DNA of 64,000 nucleotides from an uncultured Roseicyclus sp. (lineage in GTDB: Bacteria; Pseudomonadota; Alphaproteobacteria; Rhodobacterales; Rhodobacteraceae). Both the position numbers and the translations under genes were made by a program. A model generated the notes under the pieces. That model was not told the DNA's origin, made no database searches, and was given only the letters and a program-made list of their open reading frames with translations. This document shows, in pieces, positions 38,401 through 46,476 of the stretch. The DNA lies in NCBI GenBank assembly GCA_937139335.1, contig CAKZPN010000027.1, forward strand, positions 124,001-188,000, written 5' to 3'. Position 1 is the stretch's first letter; every line of letters begins with the position of its first letter.

Positions 38401-39334
38401 GCATCTGCACGCCGTCGCGGCTCTTGTCCTCGACCTTGGGCTTCACGCTGCACTGGCCCGCACGCAGATCGTCCCCGAACCAGGCGTAGATCAGGCTGAC
38501 CGAGCGCAGCTCTGGCAGCACATCGCGCATCTGCGTGAGCGCGCGGGTGAAATCCGACCCGCCACCTTCGGCGCTGGTGTTCAGAGCGCTGTCCTGTCCG
38601 AACCCCTTGCGATAGCTGATCTGGCGGGTCGACAGCACGTACTCTCCCGTCCCCGGCATCAGCGCCACCGCGCGCACGAGATCGGCGGCGGCGGGCAGCA
38701 TCTCGCCCTTGGGCTGGGCCGGGCGCGTCACTTCGAAGGCGAACTGCGGCACGCGGTTGCCGAAAGGGCCGAGATCCAGATCCTCGAAAACCACATAGGC
38801 GATGCCGCGATAGGCCGGCACCGCGCCCGCGCCTTCGACCGCCTCGATCAGCGGGTCGGGCATCTGGTCCTCGGTCCCGTGATAGACGCGCAGGCTGACG
38901 GTGCCGAGGTCCAGCTCCACGCCGTCGGCCCAGACCCGGCCGACCCGGCGGATCACCCCTTCGCAAAGCGCGACAGCCAGGCTCACGGAATAGGAATAGG
39001 TCGTGGTCTTGGGCTGCGGCGGCGCACCCTTGCCGCCGCCGCGGGTCGACGCCGTCTCGACGAACTGCGTGGCCCAGATGACATGCCCGCCCAGCCGCAT
39101 CCGCCCGAACAGTTGCGCCACCGGCGCGCCCTCGCCGGCCCCGGTGATGCGGAACCGGTCGATCCGCCCTCGCTCCACCGGGTCCGAGCCGGTGCCGAGC
39201 AGCCGCTGGTCGATCACCCGGCCCAACGTCGCACCGACCGCGCGCCCGATAACCGCGCCGGTTAGGCCCAGCACCGTGCCCGAGGCCATGCCGCCGATGG
39301 CCGCGCCCGCAGCCGACAGAAGGATCGTCGCCAT
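35438..39334 (-). CDS. GTA g15-like host-specificity/tail hub protein with TIM-barrel-like (glycoside hydrolase-like) domain
   Basis: 1298 aa; MATILLSAAGAAIGG..., IDFIGIDNYMPLSDWRDG, PIRFTELGCPAVDKGTNEPNKFFDPKSSESALP typical of GTA tail proteins; position in cluster. Confidence 0.93.
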   Translation of the reverse strand: MATILLSAAGAAIGGMASGTVLGLTGAVIGRAVGATLGRVIDQRLLGTGSDPVERGRIDRFRITGAGEGAPVAQLFGRMRLGGHVIWATQFVETASTRGGGKGAPPQPKTTTYSYSVSLAVALCEGVIRRVGRVWADGVELDLGTVSLRVYHGTEDQMPDPLIEAVEGAGAVPAYRGIAYVVFEDLDLGPFGNRVPQFAFEVTRPAQPKGEMLPAAADLVRAVALMPGTGEYVLSTRQISYRKGFGQDSALNTSAEGGGSDFTRALTQMRDVLPELRSVSLIYAWFGDDLRAGQCSVKPKVEDKSRDGVQMPWTAGGIARAEAEELARVDDRPIYGGTPADGSVIEAIEAIRDGGQEVMVYPFLLMEILAGNGLPDPWGGAEQPVLPWRGRITGDAAPGLPGSPDGTVANAAAVDAFFGTVSAADFTVTPGRVSYTGPAEWSYSRFVLHAAALGAAAGGVDAFCIGSEMRALTQMRDDLGFPAVARFRQLAAEVRSLLPEAKLGYAADWSEYFGYQPQDGSGDVYFNLDPLWADDAIDFIGIDNYMPLSDWRDGTEHADAGHGTIYDLDYLRANVEGGEGYDWFYPTEEARAAQRRVAITDGAHDEPWTFRYKDIRGWWENPHRDRRAGEHLPTPSPWVPRSKPIRFTELGCPAVDKGTNEPNKFFDPKSSESALPRYSSGRRDDLIQAQYLRAVLSYWAVPGRNPVSDVYGGPMLEMDHAHAWAWDARPWPAFPNEIDRWSDGANWRLGHWLTGRIEAAPLSHVVAELCEAAGVTAYDVSALHGLVRGHLSGETESARARLQALMMAYGFQAVEREGHLVFLPLPVGPEAVIEADWTAQVDEDAGGLTAIRAAEAEIAGRVRVSFTAAETGYEDRVAEAVFPADASDVVTASDLPLALTGPEGQAVAERWLAEARVARDQLRFALPPSRRALGAGAMVALEDGSTWRIDRVEDRGARSIEAVRVEPSVSEPSEAVEERAPASSFVAPVPVSPVFLDLPLLTGTEVEHAPHLAVTATPWPGTIAVYTAPGPDGFSFNRLMERRAVMGTLVTPLAAARPGLWDRSGVVRVRLAAGQLSGAEAAAVLNGANLAAIGSGDDGDWEVIQFAEATLVGADLWDIGRRLRGQQGSDGVMPEVWPEGSLFVVLDGAPGQVDLGAATRGLARHYRIGSARRSLDDPSYVEKVLAFPGVGLRPYAPAHLRAQAVAGNLSLTWIRRTRIDGDSWEGIEVPLGEVTESYLLRVMDGTGLRREATLAAPAFTYTATMRASDGAAAPFTIEVAQLSDRFGPGPFARIEIDD

Positions 39335-39338
39335 GCCG

Positions 39339-39770
39339 TCACATCCTTTCCGGAAACGCGAACCGCGCCACCACCCGCCGCGCCCAAGGGGGCGTCAGCG
39401 CACTTTCCACCACGCCACGCCCGGAATAGGCGTGGATGAACGTGGGTGCCGACCCGACCTCGGCCTGCACACCCACGTGTTTCGCCACCCCGCCGTCGCG
39501 CATGCGAAACAGCAGCACGTCGCCGGGTGCGGCGTTTCCAATCGGTTTGCCAAGCAGATGACGGGTTGCCGCCGCCCAAAGCCGCTCCTCTCCCGAGGGT
39601 TCGGACCAGTCGGCGGTATAGGCCGGCACCGGCTCCGGTTCCGCCCCGTGAACCTCGCGCCAGAGCCCGCGCAGCAACCCCAGGCAATCGCACCCCGCGT
39701 CCCGGCAACTCGCCTGGTGCACGTAGGGCGTGCCGATCCAGCCGCGCGCGGCGGCCACCACAGCACTCAC
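39339..39770 (-). CDS. GTA g14-like NlpC/P60 peptidase
   Basis: GTG start (VSAVVAAARGWIGTPYVHQASCRDAGCDCLGLLRGLW), KHVGVQ His; overlaps g13 stop. Confidence 0.9.
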   Translation of the reverse strand: MSAVVAAARGWIGTPYVHQASCRDAGCDCLGLLRGLWREVHGAEPEPVPAYTADWSEPSGEERLWAAATRHLLGKPIGNAAPGDVLLFRMRDGGVAKHVGVQAEVGSAPTFIHAYSGRGVVESALTPPWARRVVARFAFPERM

Positions 39771-40651
39771 CGCCGGCTCCCGCCGTCGCGCGCGGACAGG
39801 CGCGAGGGGTGCGCCACCATCCAGTCCTCGCTTGGAATGTCCGGGAACCCGCGGAAATTCAGCAGGTTGGCGAATTTCAGGCGGCAGGTCTCCATCCGCT
39901 TGTCGCAGCCCGCCGTCAGCCGAACCCGGTCGCCCGCGGCAATGCCGGCCCGCAAGCGGTCCCACAGCTCCACACGGCGCAACCCACCCTCATGCCGGTC
40001 GATCTTCACCGCGCCGACCAGCCCTACCGCAGCGCCGTCCAGAACCACGCAACGCCCGCGCTCGAACCAGCGCGGCTCGAACCCACCCAGCCCGGCAAGC
40101 CAGAACACCCGCCCGTCCTCGACCGCCGCGACCGTGACCTCCGCGCCATAGCCCGGCGCCTCCAGCTCGAACCGGCACGCGCCATCCCCCAGCACCGCTG
40201 AACATCCACGCTGGTAGACGCGCCCCTTAGGCGTGTTCATCCGCTCCGCCAGCCCGCGCAGCTCCGCCGTGAAGGCCCCGCCTGCTCGCGTCAGGTCTCC
40301 CAGTGTGCCTCGAAATTGCAGCACGCGGTTCTCCGGCGCGTCCCATTGCACCAGCCAGGCCTCGATCGCCGCCCCGTCGAAGCGCCCGGCGGCGATATCC
40401 GCCTCTGTGATCGCCACGTCCGATAGCGCGCCCACGGCTTCGGTATTGTCGACCGACAGGCCGGTGGTCTGCATCAGCGCCGCAGCCGTGAGCCCGGTCT
40501 CGGGCTTGAAACGCACGCCGTCGAAATCCACCGCCCGGTCGTGGTCGGTGAAGCCGAATGCTTTTCCATCGGCCCGCTCCAACTTCCAGCAGCGACACAC
40601 GCTCGTCGTGCCGCTCGCCAGGTGCGCGTCCAGCGCCGCCACCCCTATCAC
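39767..40651 (-). CDS. GTA g13-like DUF2163 baseplate/hub protein
   Basis: TSVCRCWKLERADGKAFGFTDHDRAVDFDGVRFKPETGLTAAA...CDKRMETCRLKFANLLNFRGFPDIP. Confidence 0.93.
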   Translation of the reverse strand: MIGVAALDAHLASGTTSVCRCWKLERADGKAFGFTDHDRAVDFDGVRFKPETGLTAAALMQTTGLSVDNTEAVGALSDVAITEADIAAGRFDGAAIEAWLVQWDAPENRVLQFRGTLGDLTRAGGAFTAELRGLAERMNTPKGRVYQRGCSAVLGDGACRFELEAPGYGAEVTVAAVEDGRVFWLAGLGGFEPRWFERGRCVVLDGAAVGLVGAVKIDRHEGGLRRVELWDRLRAGIAAGDRVRLTAGCDKRMETCRLKFANLLNFRGFPDIPSEDWMVAHPSRLSARDGGSRR

Positions 40652-41280
40652 AGCCGGATCTCCACCACCGGCACGTTCGGTACCTCGCCCGCCTGGAAAC
40701 TGGCGACCGAGGTCTGGATCGCGTCCGTGTCGAAACGCACCGGCACGTCGAACTCGAACCCTGCCGTGATCACCTCGCCCGCGTCCGGCGGCTCGGCAAA
40801 CCGCACGAGACCAGCCGCGAGGTCCAGTTCAAAATGCACGCCAAGCACCTGTTCATCCGTAGATATCCCGACCAGCACCGTGCTTTCGACCGGCTTCGCG
40901 ACCGGCCGCACATAGGCGTACCCGCCCGAGGCATAGGTCTTGCTCAACGCAAACTCCGTCGCCACCCCGTCCGCCACCGCAATGTCCTGGTCGCGGAAAT
41001 CCGGCGTGGCGGAGGGCGCACAGCTCTTGAAATCCGACCAGTCCTTCCACCGGAACCCGTGCAACTGCCCACGCCGCGCCTCGAAGAAGGCGATCAACAC
41101 CGCAATGTCGTCGAGCGAGCGCAGCGACACTCCCGCATCGTAGCGCCGCCGCGACTGCGCCCAGGGCGTGTTGCGCTCCTCGAACCCGTTGGTCAGCGTC
41201 ACCACCTCGGTGCGCCGCTCGGGGCCGCCAGTGGAGCCGAAGCTCAGGTTGGCGGGAAACCGGACCTCGTGAAATGCCAT
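40648..41280 (-). CDS. GTA g12-like DUF2460 tail protein
   Basis: FHEVRFPANLSFGSTGGPERRTEVVTLTNGFEERNTPWAQSRRRYDAGVSLRS. Confidence 0.93.
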   Translation of the reverse strand: MAFHEVRFPANLSFGSTGGPERRTEVVTLTNGFEERNTPWAQSRRRYDAGVSLRSLDDIAVLIAFFEARRGQLHGFRWKDWSDFKSCAPSATPDFRDQDIAVADGVATEFALSKTYASGGYAYVRPVAKPVESTVLVGISTDEQVLGVHFELDLAAGLVRFAEPPDAGEVITAGFEFDVPVRFDTDAIQTSVASFQAGEVPNVPVVEIRL

Positions 41281-41292
41281 GATCCCGCCCCC

Positions 41293-41958
41293 TCAGCGAT
41301 TGCGCTGGCCGCGCGCCAGCGCCCGACCCATCTGCGCCGCGATCTGCGTCTGGCTGCGCTGGAATCCCTGCACATCGGGCGTCGTGATGTTCATCACCAC
41401 CTGGACCGGCCCGCCGCCACCTGCCGCCGCGACCCCCAGCCGCCCGTCCGCCCCGCGGCGGAGCGGCATGATCGCCTCGGGCCCCGCCTCGCCCATCAGG
41501 CCCGTGCCGCCGCGCATCGCGAACGCGGTCGGTCCCTGCACGACCCCGCCGCGGGCAAACGGCATCATGCGCCCCTGCGAGATCGCGCCGCCCTTCTGAA
41601 ACGGCAAAATGCCACCCATCAACCCGTTGATCCCGTTCGCCAATGCTGTCCCGAGTGCATTCTGCACCGGCCGCATCGCGGTGTTGTAGGCGGCGTCGAC
41701 CATGCTGCGCGCGACCGTCCTCAGCGCGTCCGACAGGCGCATCCCGTCGAAAACCACGCCGTCGAAGGCGCGTCTGAGCCCGCCGCCGATCGCCCGGCTC
41801 ATCGAGTGAACCTCGCGCCCGGTGTAAAGCATCGTGCCCTGCATCCCGCGCAACTCCGCCTGGAACGCGGCGGTCATGCTCGTGGCCCCCGCGAGGCTCA
41901 CCTCCAGCTCCGCGATCTGCACATCCAGCGCCGCCATGTCGTCATCCAGCCCGGCCAT
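41293..41958 (-). CDS. GTA g11-like short tail tape measure protein
   Basis: 221 aa; GGILPFQKGGAISQGRMMPFARGGVVQGPTAFAMRGGTGLMGEAGPEAIMPLRRGADGRLGV. Confidence 0.9.
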   Translation of the reverse strand: MAGLDDDMAALDVQIAELEVSLAGATSMTAAFQAELRGMQGTMLYTGREVHSMSRAIGGGLRRAFDGVVFDGMRLSDALRTVARSMVDAAYNTAMRPVQNALGTALANGINGLMGGILPFQKGGAISQGRMMPFARGGVVQGPTAFAMRGGTGLMGEAGPEAIMPLRRGADGRLGVAAAGGGGPVQVVMNITTPDVQGFQRSQTQIAAQMGRALARGQRNR

Positions 41959-42163
41959 CGCCTGTCTCCTTGTCCGTTACATCGGGAAACCGGGCCGCCA
42001 GCGCCTCCAGCCGGGCGCGCCCCATCGGGGCCGCTCCGGGCGCGTCGCCCAGCATCATCAGCAGCTCCGCGGGCGTGAGCCGCCAGAACATCTCGGGTGC
42101 CAGCCCCAGCCCCTGCAGACCCGCCCGCATCACGGCGGGCCAATCGAAGCCTGCCGCGCTCAT
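41942..42163 (-). CDS. GTA g10.1-like tail assembly chaperone
   Basis: FDWPAVMRAGLQGLGLAPEMFWRLTPAELLMMLG; overlaps g11 start and g10 end. Confidence 0.85.
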   Translation of the reverse strand: MSAAGFDWPAVMRAGLQGLGLAPEMFWRLTPAELLMMLGDAPGAAPMGRARLEALAARFPDVTDKETGDGRAG

Positions 42164-42474
42164 TCCGGCACCGCGAAGGCCAAGGCCAGCAACTGCGCTG
42201 CCACCCGCGCCGCCTCCAGCGGGCCGCCCTCGATCTCGGCCGACAGAAGTTCGGGCAGGTCGCCGCGCCAGCCGCCGCCCCTCAATCCCGCGCAGACCAG
42301 CATCAGCACGTCGCGGGCCCGCAGGCTCTCGCCCTCGAACCGCTCCACAAGCTCGGCCAGACTGTCGACCTCCAGTCGCGCCTCCAGCTCCGCCAGCGCA
42401 CCCAGCGTCAGCTTCGCCGCCCACCGCTCGCCACCCACGACCAGCGCCACCTCGCCCGCCCACGGGTTCGCCAT
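42160..42474 (-). CDS. GTA g10-like family protein
   Basis: MANPWAGEVALVVGGERWAAKLTLGALAELEARL...RDVLMLVCAGLRGGGW. Confidence 0.88.
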   Translation of the reverse strand: MANPWAGEVALVVGGERWAAKLTLGALAELEARLEVDSLAELVERFEGESLRARDVLMLVCAGLRGGGWRGDLPELLSAEIEGGPLEAARVAAQLLALAFAVPE

Positions 42475-42477
42475 GGC

Positions 42478-42891
42478 TCAGATCGCCGTAAAGGTCAGCG
42501 CGCCAGCCGACGCCATCGACATTTCGTAGGTTGCCTCGCCGTCATGGCTGCCCGCGTAGTCGATCGCGGTGATCTGGAACGCCCCCTCGACGATGCCGAA
42601 ATCGGGGATCACGACCTGGAAATCCGGCGTCGCGCCATCGAAGAAGATCTGCCGCGCCCGCTCGTCCGTCGCCGCGTCGCGGAAGATGCCCGAGCCCGAG
42701 ATCGCGGCCGATTTCACGCCGGCCCCGCCCAGCAGCTCGCGCCAGCCGCCCGCCGACTCAAGGCTCGTCACGTCCACCTGTTCTGCGTTGAAGCTCAGCC
42801 GCGTGGCGCGCAGCCCCGCCACCGTCTCGAACACGCCGTTCCCGTCCATGTCGACCTTCACCAGAAGGTCCTTGCCGCTTTGCGCCGCCAT
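42478..42891 (-). CDS. GTA g9-like major tail protein
   Basis: MAAQSGKDLLVKVDMDGNGVFETVAGLRATRLSFNAEQVDVTSLESAGGWRELL. Confidence 0.93.
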   Translation of the reverse strand: MAAQSGKDLLVKVDMDGNGVFETVAGLRATRLSFNAEQVDVTSLESAGGWRELLGGAGVKSAAISGSGIFRDAATDERARQIFFDGATPDFQVVIPDFGIVEGAFQITAIDYAGSHDGEATYEMSMASAGALTFTAI

Positions 42892-42930
42892 ATCGTTCTC
42901 CAATTCTATCAGATAATTGCCAGACGACGC

Positions 42931-43338
42931 TCACGCGTCCTCATCCACGCGGGCGCGGAACCACAGCTCGATCTCGCGGCCGCCATCGACCCGCCGTGCC
43001 CGCGCCCGCAAAAACGCCATGCGCACCAGCCGCCCGCGCGCCAGCGTCAGGTCCGCGCCGGTCAGCGCATCCGACACCGCCGCCGCCAGCGCCTTGGCGC
43101 TCGCGAAACCCGCCGCCTCGCTCACCACCGTGACCGCGAAATCATGCACCGCGCCCGCGCCCGTCTTGTCAGACGCGTCGCGCGCGTTTTCCGGCCCGAG
43201 CGTCAGGTAAAGCGGCTGCACCGGCCCCGGCGGCAGCGCGTCATAGACCGCGCCCCCCGACAGCGCCGCGACCGCCGCGTCACCGCTCAGCGCGCCATAG
43301 ACCGCGGCCTGCAGCGCCGCCGTGATGCCGTAGCTCAT
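42931..43338 (-). CDS. GTA g8-like DUF3168 tail terminator
   Basis: MSYGITAALQAAVYGALSGDAAVAAL; ATGA overlap with g7. Confidence 0.88.
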   Translation of the reverse strand: MSYGITAALQAAVYGALSGDAAVAALSGGAVYDALPPGPVQPLYLTLGPENARDASDKTGAGAVHDFAVTVVSEAAGFASAKALAAAVSDALTGADLTLARGRLVRMAFLRARARRVDGGREIELWFRARVDEDA

Positions 43339-43664
43339 CGCCCCACCTCCTCGACCGCGAAACAGACCAGCGTGCGGCCCAAGGGCTCGCCCTCGTGCAC
43401 CGCCTCGATCCGGTAGAGCCGCGCACCGTCGCGAAACCGCATCGCCGCATCGGGACGCGCCGCCGCACCCTGCGGCACCGCGCGCATCGTGATCTTCAAT
43501 TGCAACCGGGCCGCCTGGTCCACCTCGCGTCCCGCGCCCCGCGTCTCGACCGCCGTCCAGACATGGCCGCGCGCGACCCAGACCTCGCTGAAACCGCCCG
43601 CGCCGTCGGCGACCCGCTCGGGCGCCTCCAGGAGCAGGCGGCGCGTCATCGCGGGCGCGCTCAT
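43335..43664 (-). CDS. GTA g7-like head-tail adaptor/stopper
   Basis: RRLLLEAPERVADGAGGFSEVWVARGHVWTAVETR; ATGA overlap with g6. Confidence 0.88.
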   Translation of the reverse strand: MSAPAMTRRLLLEAPERVADGAGGFSEVWVARGHVWTAVETRGAGREVDQAARLQLKITMRAVPQGAAARPDAAMRFRDGARLYRIEAVHEGEPLGRTLVCFAVEEVGR

Positions 43665-44248
43665 TGTCCCGCCCCGCGCAACCGCACCGGCCGGTGCGGC
43701 TCCAGCAACACCGACACCGCGAAGGGGATGCCCGTCTCAGCGTCCAGGTTCTGGCCCCAGAACTCGCCCGCCAGGATCATCGCGGCCTGCCGCAGGTCGG
43801 CCGGAATGCCGGACCAGTCCGGCGCGTAGCCGGCGGTGAACTCGACCTCGATGGTCCCGCCCATGCCCGGCGCGGGCAGCGTGCTGCCGGTCGCCGCCAG
43901 CCCCGGCCGATGCCCATCCACCCGCAACTGGTAGCGCGCCGGGTCGACCAGCGTTTCGGCGCCCGCCCGCGTGATCAGCTTCACGCTCACGATCCGGCTC
44001 ACCGGCGCCAGCGGAAGGGCATGCACCGCGGGCCCGTTCCACGCCATCAGCGTCAGCACGAACCGCCGCTCGTAGAGCGCCTTGCCGATCCGCGCCTCGA
44101 TCCCCGACAGCGCCGCCCTGAGACAGCTTTCCAGCTGCGCATCCTGGCTGCCGTCATCGGAAAATCCGCGCGCCAGCCGCAGATGCTCTGCCAGCTCGCT
44201 GACGGGCAAGGCCGCACCGGGCACCGAGGTCAATTCGACCATCATCAT
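43661..44248 (-). CDS. GTA g6-like head-tail connector (gp6-like)
   Basis: MMMVELTSVPGAALPVSELAEHLRLARGFSDDGSQDAQLESCLRAALSGIEARIGKALYERRFVLTL. Confidence 0.9.
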   Translation of the reverse strand: MMMVELTSVPGAALPVSELAEHLRLARGFSDDGSQDAQLESCLRAALSGIEARIGKALYERRFVLTLMAWNGPAVHALPLAPVSRIVSVKLITRAGAETLVDPARYQLRVDGHRPGLAATGSTLPAPGMGGTIEVEFTAGYAPDWSGIPADLRQAAMILAGEFWGQNLDAETGIPFAVSVLLEPHRPVRLRGAGQ

Positions 44249-44415
44249 TGTTGTTGTCTCCGAAAAACCTGCCGTGTTCAGGGGTGGGACGGTGCACCGC
44301 CCGCGCTGCTCGAGCGGAGAGACGCGCAGCTGGACCGCGCGCGGCTCACCGCCCCGCCCGCCCCGCAGCCGTCACCGGCCGGGGGCGGGGTCTCGACATT
44401 CCGCTCACGCGGAGG

Positions 44416-45612
44416 TCAGGACAGGCCGAACTTCATCAGCTTGATGGCAGCATAGTCGGAGATCGCCCCGCCGACGCGCTTGGTGGCGTAGAACAGGACA
44501 TGAGGCTTGGCACTGAAGGGGTCGCGCAGCACGCGCAGGTCGGGCCGCTCCGCGATCGTGTAGCCGGCACCGAAATCGCCGAAGGCGATCGCGGTGCTGT
44601 CGACCGCGATGTCGGGCATGTCCTCGGCGATCAGCACCGGGTAGCCCATCAGCCGCGCCGGCTCCCCCGCAGCCATTCCGTCCGACCACAGGAACCTGCC
44701 ATCCGCGTCCTTCATCTTGCGCACCGCGCCGGCGGTCTTGGAGTTCATGACGAAACTCGCCGCCGCCCGGTATTGCGCGTCCAGCGCGTAGACCAGGTCG
44801 ACGATGGCATCGGCCGGGTTGCTGGCGTCGAAATCGCCCGCGGTTCCCGTGGCGACGTAGCCGAGCACCCCCCAGGACCAGATCGTGTTGGGGAGCGTCA
44901 ACCCGCTCAGGATCCCCATCGGCTTGCCTTGCCCGTCACCGGTGATGAAGGCCGCGGCCTCGGCGCGGGCGAACTTGTCCGCGATCCGGCCCGCGAGCCA
45001 GCCCTCGATGTCGAAGGCGCTGTCGTCCAGCAACCGCTGCGACGCCTTGGGCATCGCCGACAGCTCGTAGAGCGGGATCGACACGCGCTCGATCTGCGGC
45101 GCCGCCGTTTCCGACGTGTCCGTCACCTCGTCGGCCCAGCCGGCTCCGGTGTCCGTGGTATCGACCAGCACGTCGAAGGAGCTGGCCTCGACCTGCACCA
45201 CATTGGCCACCGCCCGCAGGCTGGAGGCGCTGCGCAGAACCGATTGGATGGTCTCCGCCGTCTGCGGATCGACCAGGTAGCCGCCCTCGGCGTTCACCGC
45301 CGTGTTCAGGCCCTTCTGCTCCAGCTCGAGGCCGCGCAACGCGTCATCGTCGCCGTTGCGCAGATAGGTCGCGAGCGCCTTCTTGTGCGGCGCGCCGGTG
45401 TCGATCGTCGCCGACAAGGCCGGACGGGCATGGGTCATGGTTTTCGTGGTCAGCATTGCGATACGCTCTTCCTGCTTCTGTAGCTTTACGTTGAGGTCGT
45501 TCTGGAACTGGCTGAATTCGTTCAGGAACCCACCAAGGGCCTCCTTCACCTCAACCAACGGCGCCTGGGCCGCACGGGGCTGTTCCGCCGCCCCGGATCG
45601 GGTCTCGGTCAT
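44416..45612 (-). CDS. GTA g5-like HK97-fold major capsid protein
   Basis: Delta-domain coiled coil followed by GGYLVDPQTAETIQSVLRSASSLRAVANVVQVEASSFDVLVDTTDTGAGWADE. Confidence 0.95.
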   Translation of the reverse strand: MTETRSGAAEQPRAAQAPLVEVKEALGGFLNEFSQFQNDLNVKLQKQEERIAMLTTKTMTHARPALSATIDTGAPHKKALATYLRNGDDDALRGLELEQKGLNTAVNAEGGYLVDPQTAETIQSVLRSASSLRAVANVVQVEASSFDVLVDTTDTGAGWADEVTDTSETAAPQIERVSIPLYELSAMPKASQRLLDDSAFDIEGWLAGRIADKFARAEAAAFITGDGQGKPMGILSGLTLPNTIWSWGVLGYVATGTAGDFDASNPADAIVDLVYALDAQYRAAASFVMNSKTAGAVRKMKDADGRFLWSDGMAAGEPARLMGYPVLIAEDMPDIAVDSTAIAFGDFGAGYTIAERPDLRVLRDPFSAKPHVLFYATKRVGGAISDYAAIKLMKFGLS

Positions 45613-45640
45613 GCATCACCTCTGAATGATTGCCTTGGGG

Positions 45641-46222
45641 TCAGCGGAGCTGAAGCGCCGCCAGACTGGTCCGCGCGTCCTCGAACACGCGCGCCAGGTC
45701 ACGCAGGTCGTCGCCCGCCTTGGCCTCCGCGGCCTCGGCTGCGGCGCTCACCCGCGCCTCGGGGAGCATCGGGAACGTCACCAGCGACACCTCCCACAAC
45801 TCCACCTCCGACAGGAGCCTGCGCCCCTGCCCGTCCTTTGCGGCGCGCACCGTGCGGTAGCCGATGCTGAGCCCGTCGATGGCCCCGGCCTCGATCAGCG
45901 CCGCCGCTTCGCGGGCCCGCGCGACCTCCTTCAGCAGCCGTCCCTTCACGTAGAGCCCCCGAGCGTCCTCGCGGACCTCGTCCCAGATGCCGATGGGCTC
46001 CGTCGGGTTGTGCTGCCACAGCATCTTCACCCGGCGCCCGTCGCCTTCCAGCCGCTTCAGGCTCGCCGCGTACGCTCCCGGCGAGACGATATCGCCGCCC
46101 TGGTCGCAGGCTCCGAACAGGCTCGCATAACCCTCGATCTCGCGGCCCTTCGTGACCGTCAGCCCGGCCTCGTCGAACCGGGCGAACTTGGTCTCAAGCC
46201 CCTGCAAATAATCGTCTTTCAT
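45641..46222 (-). CDS. GTA g4-like HK97-family prohead protease
   Basis: GREIEGYASLFGACDQGGDIVSPGAYAASL...LWQHNPTEPIG...GLSIGYRTV. Confidence 0.93.
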   Translation of the reverse strand: MKDDYLQGLETKFARFDEAGLTVTKGREIEGYASLFGACDQGGDIVSPGAYAASLKRLEGDGRRVKMLWQHNPTEPIGIWDEVREDARGLYVKGRLLKEVARAREAAALIEAGAIDGLSIGYRTVRAAKDGQGRRLLSEVELWEVSLVTFPMLPEARVSAAAEAAEAKAGDDLRDLARVFEDARTSLAALQLR

Positions 46223-46230
46223 ATCCGCTC

Positions 46231-46476
46231 CTATCCCGCGCCACTCAGCTGGATCAGCTCGTTCACGCCTTGCGCCAGGATAACCGAGACGACGCCAAAG
46301 ACCGCCAGCCACAGCCGCCGCTCCAGTCGTTCCAGCGCCGTCTCGATCCCCTCCAGCCGGAAACTCAGCGCCTGCCAGCGCTCGTCCTGCACCCGCTCGT
46401 TGGCCTCGATCCGGGCGCTGGCCGCGTCAAAGGGCGCGTAAAGATACCGCGATCCGCCCGCACCCCGGTCACTCAT
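46231..46476 (-). CDS. GTA g3.5-like small protein with C-terminal TM segment
   Basis: MSDRGAGGSRYLYAPFDAASARIEANERVQDERWQALSFRLEGIETALERLERRLWLAVFGVVSVILAQGVNELIQLSGAG. Confidence 0.8.
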   Translation of the reverse strand: MSDRGAGGSRYLYAPFDAASARIEANERVQDERWQALSFRLEGIETALERLERRLWLAVFGVVSVILAQGVNELIQLSGAG

